Source: Oscillospiraceae bacterium (GTDB taxonomy: Bacteria > Bacillota > Clostridia > Oscillospirales > Oscillospiraceae). From it: 64,000 nt of DNA. The notes beneath the pieces were generated by a model, which saw only the letters and a list, made by a program, of their open reading frames with translations, did no database searches and was not told where the DNA came from. The stretch spans positions 1 through 64,000 of the forward strand of contig JAGBQR010000038.1 of the NCBI GenBank assembly GCA_017632775.1, in the 5' to 3' direction. How positions within the stretch are numbered: the first letter of the stretch is position 1; each line of letters begins with the position of its first letter. Of the stretch, positions 58,460 through 64,000 are shown one piece after another. A program made the position numbers and the translations under genes.

Positions 58460-59841
58460 CATGCGACCAGATTGTTCACCCATTTTCTGCTCCTGAGGAA
58501 GAAATAACCGATCACACATTTGATCAGTTCCAGTCCCTGTATGATGCAGTACATCGGAAGGATGTGCATACCGGTGAAACGGGAGAGGATAAAGGCGGCC
58601 GGGATGCAGAGCACCCATACATACACACTGTCGAAAAGGAAGGTGATGACCGTCTTTCCACCGGAGCGGAGCGTAAAATAGCAGGTGTTCGTGAAGGCGA
58701 AGAACGGCATAAGGCAGGCGGAGACCGTAATCATCTGCGCCGCGAGCGTCCGGACTCCGTCCGTCGTATTGTAGACTCGCGGGATCTGGGGAGCAAGCAG
58801 CACCATCACTCCTCCCAGCAGCGTGCAGAGAGCGACCGAGAACGCGATCAGTTTGCGGTCTTCGTCCACGGCCTTTTCCAGTTCTCCTGCGCCGAGATGC
58901 TGGCCGACAATGATCGAAATAGTCGCTCCCATTGCGAAGAAAGCGCAGAAAAACAGGTTGGAAACCGTCGAGGAAATGTTGACCGCTGAGATCACCTCCA
59001 GCCCGCGCAGCGAGTAACACTGATTCATGACCGTCATCCCGCCGGACCACAGCAGTTCGTTGGCAAGAAGCGGCAGGCCGGCTTTTGACACATCCCGGAT
59101 CAGGCTTCCGGGCACCCGGAGCGTGGAATACAGATGATCCGTGAATGCCGGTCTCTGCCTTCCCGCGTGCGTGACGCCGATGATGATGGCACATTCGCAG
59201 ATCCTTGCCAGTACCGTGGCGATCGCGGCCCCGGTTACACCCAGCGCAGGTATGCCGAGTTTTCCAAAAATAAGGATATAGTTCAGAACAAGGTTCACCA
59301 GCACTGCCGTGATCCCCGCACGCATAGGCAGGAGCGTTCTTCCGGTATCGCGCAGGGTCCCGGAGTAGACCTGGACTGCCGCAAAGGGGATCATCTGCAG
59401 CAGCATGACCCGCAGATACGCCTTTCCATATATGAAGGCCGCCTGCAGATCCAGGCCTTCTTCTCCCTCATGCAGGAAGAGGGCGATCAGCCGCTCATGA
59501 AACAGCAGCAGGATCGCTCCGGCTATCAGGACGATTCCTCCTGCCAGCCAGATCTTCAGGCGCATCGTGGCGCGGACGCCTTCATGGTCACCTTTCCCGC
59601 AGTACTGTGCCGTAAAGATCCCCGCACCGGCAACCGCCGCGAAAAGGCACAGGTTGAACACGAAAAAAAGCTGGTTGACGATAGCTACGCCGGACATCGG
59701 TTCTGTCCCGACCTGTCCGACCATGATGTTATCAAGCAGATTGACGAAATTTGTTATGACATTCTGGATGAGGACCGGGATCATGACTGAAAACAGTCTG
59801 TGGTAAAACGCCCGGTTTCCGATCAGCGAGCGAAACTTCAT
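58459..59841 (-). CDS. MATE-family efflux transporter (third)
   Basis: 460 residues, 12 helices. VMIPVLIQNVITNFVNLLDNIMVGQVG is the opening; AAVAGAGIFTAQYCGKGDHEGVRATMRL the loop region; NQCYSLRGLEVISAVNISSTVSNLF begins the second half. It differs clearly from the other two MATE proteins here. GGAGG lies only three bases before the ATG, an unusually short spacing. Confidence 0.92.
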   Translation of the reverse strand: MKFRSLIGNRAFYHRLFSVMIPVLIQNVITNFVNLLDNIMVGQVGTEPMSGVAIVNQLFFVFNLCLFAAVAGAGIFTAQYCGKGDHEGVRATMRLKIWLAGGIVLIAGAILLLFHERLIALFLHEGEEGLDLQAAFIYGKAYLRVMLLQMIPFAAVQVYSGTLRDTGRTLLPMRAGITAVLVNLVLNYILIFGKLGIPALGVTGAAIATVLARICECAIIIGVTHAGRQRPAFTDHLYSTLRVPGSLIRDVSKAGLPLLANELLWSGGMTVMNQCYSLRGLEVISAVNISSTVSNLFFCAFFAMGATISIIVGQHLGAGELEKAVDEDRKLIAFSVALCTLLGGVMVLLAPQIPRVYNTTDGVRTLAAQMITVSACLMPFFAFTNTCYFTLRSGGKTVITFLFDSVYVWVLCIPAAFILSRFTGMHILPMYCIIQGLELIKCVIGYFFLRSRKWVNNLVA

Positions 59842-59880
59842 TATCCTCCGAACCGGCTCCGTCCAATCCCGGAACCCGCA

Positions 59881-59915
59881 AAAATCCGCAGCCGCACGAT
59901 GCAGCTGCGGATTTT
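59881..59915. terminator. Hairpin terminator
   Basis: Perfect 12-bp stem (59881-59892 with 59904-59915), with a TTTTTGC tail on the minus strand, ending the CofE-like gene. Confidence 0.85.
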
Positions 59916-59934
59916 GATTTCTTATTCTGTGCTT

Positions 59935-61128
59935 TTATTCTGCCGTGTAGTTGTCAAAATAACCCTGGATATAGACGATCGGCGTCCCTTTGTCTCCGCT
60001 TCCGGAGGTGAGGTCGCACAGTGATCCGATCAGATCGGTCAGGCGACGGGGTGTTGTCCCTTCGGAGACCATCTTTCCCACCAGATCATCATCTTTTTTG
60101 CGGATCTCCTGGCGGATGGCCTGACGGAGTTCTTCTCCGGAGAGGTCTGCAAAATCATTGTCTGCAAGGTATTTGAGCTTCAGTTCGTTCGGGGTGCCCT
60201 CCAGACCGGCGGTATATGCCGGGGAAACGACCGGATCAGCCAGTTCCCAGATCTTTCCGACAGGATCTTTGAACGCGCCGTCCCCGTAGACCATCACTTC
60301 AACATGCCTGCCTGTTTTTTCCAGAACGATATCCTGGATCCGGTCCACCAGATCCTGGCAGTCGCGCGGGAAGAGTTTCACGGACTCTTCGGTCGCTTTA
60401 TTTGAACCGAGCAAGCCGTACTTTTCATTGAAGCCGCTGTCATTGATCGGGGCAGTCATGATCTCATCCAGCCCGAACACACGCTCTGCTCCGGCCTTTT
60501 TCAGAAGCCGTTTGGTCCTCTCGCGGGTATGGATATCACAGCAGAGCACATTCCCGGTGTAATTGAGGATCGCGCGGCAGTCGTTTGCAAAAACCACCTC
60601 GCACTCCGCTCCGCACTCCCGGATCAGATCGGAATAATACTCGACATAGTCGATGCCGGTGAAACGGTGTTTGGTGTATCCGAAGAGTTCACGGTATTTT
60701 GCAAGTGTAAGCACGTCCCTGTAGGGATCAACGCCCTTCTCATCCATCAGATCCACATCAATCAGGTGGTTCCCCACTTCATCCGAAGGATACGAGAGCA
60801 TCAGGATCACCTTTTTCGCCCCTTTGGCGATGCCGCGCAGGCAGATCGCAAAACGGTTGCGGCTCAGGATGGGGAAAATGACCCCGATCGTTTCTCCGCC
60901 GAGTTTTTCGCTCACATCCAGTGCGATATCGTCCACACCGGCATAGTTTCCCTGTGCCCTGGCTACTATCGCTTCGGTCATTGCAATGACGTCACGGTCC
61001 CGGATAGTCAGTTCTCCGTTCTTCTCCGCCTCAAAAACGCAGTCCGTCACGATTTTCGCAATATCATCTCCGCTGCGGATGATCGGAGCGCGGATGCCTC
61101 TTGAGGATGTTCCAACCATACGGCTCAT
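59935..61128 (-). CDS. Coenzyme F420-0:L-glutamate ligase-like protein (CofE family)
   Basis: 397 residues. RGIRAPIIRSGDDIAKIV and DRDVIAMTEAIVARAQGNY resemble CofE, which adds glutamate to F420-0. FGLDEIMTAPINDSG and MVYGDGAFKDPVGKIWELADPVVSPAYTAGLEGTPNE follow. No other F420 biosynthesis gene is in the window, and such orphan homologues are common in Clostridia that do not make F420, so another gamma-glutamyl ligation is more likely. Start MSRMVG with GAGG eight bases upstream. Confidence 0.85.
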   Translation of the reverse strand: MSRMVGTSSRGIRAPIIRSGDDIAKIVTDCVFEAEKNGELTIRDRDVIAMTEAIVARAQGNYAGVDDIALDVSEKLGGETIGVIFPILSRNRFAICLRGIAKGAKKVILMLSYPSDEVGNHLIDVDLMDEKGVDPYRDVLTLAKYRELFGYTKHRFTGIDYVEYYSDLIRECGAECEVVFANDCRAILNYTGNVLCCDIHTRERTKRLLKKAGAERVFGLDEIMTAPINDSGFNEKYGLLGSNKATEESVKLFPRDCQDLVDRIQDIVLEKTGRHVEVMVYGDGAFKDPVGKIWELADPVVSPAYTAGLEGTPNELKLKYLADNDFADLSGEELRQAIRQEIRKKDDDLVGKMVSEGTTPRRLTDLIGSLCDLTSGSGDKGTPIVYIQGYFDNYTAE

Positions 61129-61180
61129 ATTCTTACCCTCTTTAATCATTTAAATTGATTTGAAACAAACAACAAAGGAG

Positions 61181-61209
61181 AGTATACACCTATCTGAAAC
61201 AGTTGTAAA
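61181..61209 (-). promoter_or_regulatory. Promoter of the CofE-like gene
   Basis: TTTACA (61204-61209), 17 bp, TATACT (61181-61186). Confidence 0.72.
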
Positions 61210-61218
61210 ATACTTTTT

Positions 61219-61647
61219 TCAGAATTCGCCGTCCTTCAGTACTTCCGTGATCGTCTCGACCTGATCCTGAACAAGGGTGAAAACAGAAAATCCCGTATAG
61301 TCAAGCTGTCCGTCTTCCGCACCGGGCTCCAGGCAGCTGGGGCCGTAGTCCTGATACTCCGGATATCCGATCGCCTCGTACAACTCCTCCACCGTTTCGC
61401 CGATCAGTGCCAGGGCGATCGCATATTTCTCTTCATCGAAGGCCGTCTCCGGTTCCGCGCTCGGCTCCGGTTCCGGTTCCTCTTTCTGTGCAGGAGCTTC
61501 CGGAGCAGGGTCCGGTTTTGCCGTCTCCTGTGTCTGCGCAGGCGCCGGAGTTTCTATAACGACGGCCGGTTCATGCTTCGCTCCGCCGCATCCGGCAAGC
61601 AGCAGCATCGTCAGGCACAGCACGATCAGGATCTTCGTTTTTTTCAT
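61219..61647 (-). CDS. Lipoprotein of a duplicated module, copy 2
   Basis: 142 residues, the same length as the copy at 51695. Lipobox LAGCG, Pro/Glu/Ala linker, then YAIALALIGETVEELYEAIGYPEY-like segment and SCLEPGAEDGQLDYTGFSVFT, aligning with copy 1 over the whole C-terminal domain. It lies 25 bp after the transglutaminase gene in the same operon, unlike copy 1, which is convergent with its partner. Confidence 0.84.
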   Translation of the reverse strand: MKKTKILIVLCLTMLLLAGCGGAKHEPAVVIETPAPAQTQETAKPDPAPEAPAQKEEPEPEPSAEPETAFDEEKYAIALALIGETVEELYEAIGYPEYQDYGPSCLEPGAEDGQLDYTGFSVFTLVQDQVETITEVLKDGEF

Positions 61648-61672
61648 AAGTTTTTCCCTCCATTTGATCTAT

Positions 61673-63217
61673 TCAGACATAGCGGACGTACGTCCACCCG
61701 CGCAGTTCCTCATATCTCTTCATATACATATCCAGTTCCGGACCTCCTGAGGTCCTTCTCCGCATCATCAGTTCCGCATCGCAGATGTAAGGGACCTCAT
61801 CGATGATGATCTCGCACCATCCGTGCGGTTCCCTGTCTCTGCCCACGCTGCCGCTGTAGACCACCGCGTTATAGCCCAGTGACCGGGCAAACATACAGAA
61901 AGTTCCCGCATAGCAGTAGCAGTTTCCCTTTCCCGTTGAGAGCATCACATAGGCCGCTTCCGGGGCATAGGTGGTGTCGCCGTATTTGTAATAGGTCCGC
62001 CGCAGATAGGTGAAGGATGAAATGGTATATTCAAACAGTTCGTGCAGGAGTTCCTCGCGGGTCATTCCTTCGGAATAGAGACTGTCGATCACTTCGTACA
62101 CGAGCGCATCAAGCTCCGCATTCCCGCTCGTGTAGATCCCGTCCGGGCCAAAACGGAAGCCGTCTTCCTCCGTATTGCGGAGGATATGCCCGCCCTCATC
62201 GATGCGGTACATTCTTGCCCCGATCAGGGTGAACCCTTCCGGCAGCGTCTCCAGCGGTTCACTCGTATCCCATTTCTCATGCTCTCCGGAGTAGGAACAG
62301 GTATGGCTGACCGCAGCTTCCGCCAGAGGAAGATAATACGCATCTCCCGGCATGTACTCCAGCATTCCGCCGATCTGCCCTTCCGCTGTCTCCGGAGCAT
62401 TATCCCTGCCAAGCACTTTATTCATCAGGCGGACTGCATCGATACGGGTGATCTGCTGCTCCGGCCGCATACGGCCTTCTCCTTCGATCCAGCCTCTTTC
62501 CACCGCTGTGCAGAAAGCACCGTAGTTATCACTGCCCTCCCGGACATCGGGAAAAGAACAGTCCTTCTCCGCCGGCGGGAAAAAGGCTGCCAGCATCCGT
62601 ATCAGTTCTCCGCGGGTAATGCTCTCCTCCGGATAAAAGCGGCTTCCATCCAGGATCCCGAGCGTTTTCAGCGCTGCTGCCGGAAGGGCGTAAACAGAGT
62701 CTTCACCGATATTCGGATACCATGATTCCGGTTCCGGATGCTCCGCGAGAACGGACCAGATCATCCGCACGGCATCTCCCGCGGTCAGATCGTCATCCGC
62801 ATGGAAGAATCCGTGTTCATCCGCAAAAAGATACGGCACATGATGGACCGTATCCAGGGAAACGATATAGCGCGCGGTATACTCCTCTGTCGCAGCTGCG
62901 GTGATCATCGCAGGCTGGAGCAGCGCACCCCGGCTGTCCTCCCACCCGAGGAAGGTATGCCCCTCGACTTCCGGCGGCGTATCCAGTTCCACCGGTTCGT
63001 TGATCAGCGTGGTGATCATCTTCCGTGTCCCGTCATAATAATTCAGCGTAACGGTGACACTGTAGTTCTCCCAGATGTAGTTCTCGTATTCGATCGTTTT
63101 ATAATGATCTGTCAGCAGGATGCTCCCGCCGACAAGTACGGATGCCAGAAGTGCGATCAGAAGGATGATCCATGTCCTTTTTCGCTTTCCTGCTGACGCT
63201 CCTGTTTTTTTGCTCAT
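61673..63217 (-). CDS. Membrane-anchored SLH/transglutaminase-like protein, copy 2
   Basis: 514 residues. A basic N-terminus and one membrane helix (about 18-40) anchor it with the bulk outside. An InlB-repeat-like unit follows (VTVTLNYYDGTRK to GHTFLGWEDSRG). Three SLH-type domains come next (about 120-290; DLTAGDAVRMIWSVL, ESITRGELIRMLAAFF, QQITRIDAVRLMNKVL). The transglutaminase domain has Cys in GKGNCYCYAGTF, His in PHGWCEI and Asp in ICDAE. The start at 63217 is uncertain; MPRKEK at 63247 is possible. Confidence 0.86.
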   Translation of the reverse strand: MSKKTGASAGKRKRTWIILLIALLASVLVGGSILLTDHYKTIEYENYIWENYSVTVTLNYYDGTRKMITTLINEPVELDTPPEVEGHTFLGWEDSRGALLQPAMITAAATEEYTARYIVSLDTVHHVPYLFADEHGFFHADDDLTAGDAVRMIWSVLAEHPEPESWYPNIGEDSVYALPAAALKTLGILDGSRFYPEESITRGELIRMLAAFFPPAEKDCSFPDVREGSDNYGAFCTAVERGWIEGEGRMRPEQQITRIDAVRLMNKVLGRDNAPETAEGQIGGMLEYMPGDAYYLPLAEAAVSHTCSYSGEHEKWDTSEPLETLPEGFTLIGARMYRIDEGGHILRNTEEDGFRFGPDGIYTSGNAELDALVYEVIDSLYSEGMTREELLHELFEYTISSFTYLRRTYYKYGDTTYAPEAAYVMLSTGKGNCYCYAGTFCMFARSLGYNAVVYSGSVGRDREPHGWCEIIIDEVPYICDAELMMRRRTSGGPELDMYMKRYEELRGWTYVRYV

Positions 63218-63236
63218 GTCGTTTTGTCTCTTTTCC

Positions 63237-63998
63237 TTACGCGGCATCGTACCGCATATATCCTCCCTCGTTCCCGCAGAACACGGCGATCTCCCCGACC
63301 TCCTGCACAGGGATCCAGGCCGAGATCTCCACCCTGCCTTCCTCCGGAAACAGTACCGCCGCTTCACAGCATACCTCTCCGCACAGGAAATAAGCCGGCA
63401 TCGATGCATCGACCGCGCTTTCCGGGAGAGAACATGTCAGCTTCACCATTTCCCTCGATGAGGGGGTCTTTCCCTTTTCTGTCTGAACGGAAACGGTTCC
63501 GCCCGGCAGAGCTGGCGGGATCTCCCGCAAGGGTGCCGGATAAACAGCCATGTTCTTCACCAGATAGTCCAGATTGCGTTCGACCAGTTCGATCATCACC
63601 ATAGAGGTCTCTTCCGTCTCCATCCGGGCGAGATCATACGAGGTCGATCGGGAAAACTGTGCTCTCTCGAAGCATTCAGCAAGATACGGATACAGCGAAA
63701 CGCCGAATGAATCCCTCCAGCAGAGGAGTGTGCCGACACCGTCCGGATTTTCCGTATCGATGCTGACAGCATTTCCCCCGTTGGGATCCTTTTCCGTGCG
63801 ATAGGAGAATCCGGGAGCATAAGACCAGTCCTGTTCCCGGAAGGAACCGGCAGGATAGAGCATCTCATAAAGATCTCCGGTATGGTCCGGACCCGGATCA
63901 AAGACAGATGAATAAAACGCGGAAGCTCTTCCGCCCGCCGCGAGGAGACAATCCGCCGCAAGCGCTGCCCCTCTTGCATTCCAATGGGAGTCCGTTTG
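63237..63998 (-). CDS. DHHW/AlgX-like surface polymer acylation protein, N-terminally truncated
   Basis: The gene enters from beyond the window end; 253 codons are visible. The first residues read QTDSHWNARGAALAA, the conserved D-x-H-W motif of SGNH/AlgX-type (DHHW) proteins. CWRDSFGVSLYPYLAE carries the nucleophile-type DSF segment in the order usual for AlgJ/AlgX relatives. These proteins work with an MBOAT to O-acetylate surface polymers; an MBOAT gene is expected just outside the window. Confidence 0.82.
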   Translation of the reverse strand, partial: QTDSHWNARGAALAADCLLAAGGRASAFYSSVFDPGPDHTGDLYEMLYPAGSFREQDWSYAPGFSYRTEKDPNGGNAVSIDTENPDGVGTLLCWRDSFGVSLYPYLAECFERAQFSRSTSYDLARMETEETSMVMIELVERNLDYLVKNMAVYPAPLREIPPALPGGTVSVQTEKGKTPSSREMVKLTCSLPESAVDASMPAYFLCGEVCCEAAVLFPEEGRVEISAWIPVQEVGEIAVFCGNEGGYMRYDAA

Positions 63999-64000
63999 AA

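Noticed and set aside
1..64000. CRISPR array, insertion sequence or prophage
   Set aside because: No regularly spaced repeats, transposase, integrase or phage structural genes were found by reading the frames.

Overview
The window is high-GC chromosomal DNA from an anaerobic Gram-positive bacterium, most likely a member of the Clostridia (gut or rumen type). Supporting evidence: a CD1871A-type CXXC membrane protein beside a 4Fe-4S membrane protein, two [FeFe]-hydrogenase-family proteins with a SpoIIE-type phosphatase, a four-subunit 2-oxoacid:ferredoxin oxidoreductase, many Sec lipoproteins with a CG lipobox, SLH-like and Cpl-7 wall-binding modules, and strong AGGAGG-type ribosome binding sites. 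I see no transposase, phage, plasmid or CRISPR signature. Genus cannot be fixed from the sequence.

Layout. 1-14 kb holds small envelope and redox genes: a VOC protein fragment, a membrane-anchored nuclease, a TlpA-like lipoprotein, an XRE regulator, Nudix, CDF and Ogt genes, several lipoproteins, an NCS2 purine permease, a CD1871A plus Fe-S/thioredoxin operon and a PrsW-type protease. 14-23.5 kb is a run of stand-alone enzymes: acetyltransferases, MarR-MATE, PNPOx-like, methyltransferase, D-cysteine desulfhydrase-like, SRAP, Nudix, D-2-hydroxyacid dehydrogenase and flavodoxin. 23.5-28 kb holds a SpoIIE phosphatase plus sensory hydrogenase operon, divergent from a group-B-like [FeFe] hydrogenase. 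28-37 kb has HAD, M3 peptidase, leader-peptide genes, DUF3267, glutaredoxin-like, aminotransferase, an MBL-fold protein and a DUF4037/TPR pair. 37-40.7 kb is the 2-oxoacid oxidoreductase operon. Then come MATE, tRNA-Val(CAC), threonine synthase and accessory enzymes. 45.4-51.5 kb is a five-gene dlt-like operon with an amino-acid permease inside it. 51.7-53.7 kb and 61.2-63.2 kb carry two copies of a lipoprotein/SLH-transglutaminase module, the second next to an AlgX-like (DHHW) protein. Between them lie hom-lysC-asd, a SIMPL-domain lipoprotein, a third MATE and an orphan CofE-like ligase.

Main novelty. Six separate transcription units share one unusual promoter architecture: an 11-bp-period direct repeat TGTGAC-N5-TGTGAC ending exactly 11 bp before a -10 box, with no -35 box. 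The units encode (i) a bacterial SH3 protein with a double-glycine bacteriocin-type leader, (ii) a Cpl-7-repeat protein with the same kind of leader, preceded by a 57-residue peptide, (iii) a PepSY protein, (iv) a secreted protein plus a small membrane protein, (v) a 70-residue small protein, and (vi) the CD1871A/Fe-S-thioredoxin operon. This resembles an OmpR/PhoB-family (possibly WalR-like) regulon directed at the cell wall; neither regulator nor exporter is in the window. The dlt-like operon with its permease, and the duplicated transglutaminase modules beside acyltransferase-type genes, suggest a second theme of cell-surface polymer acylation.
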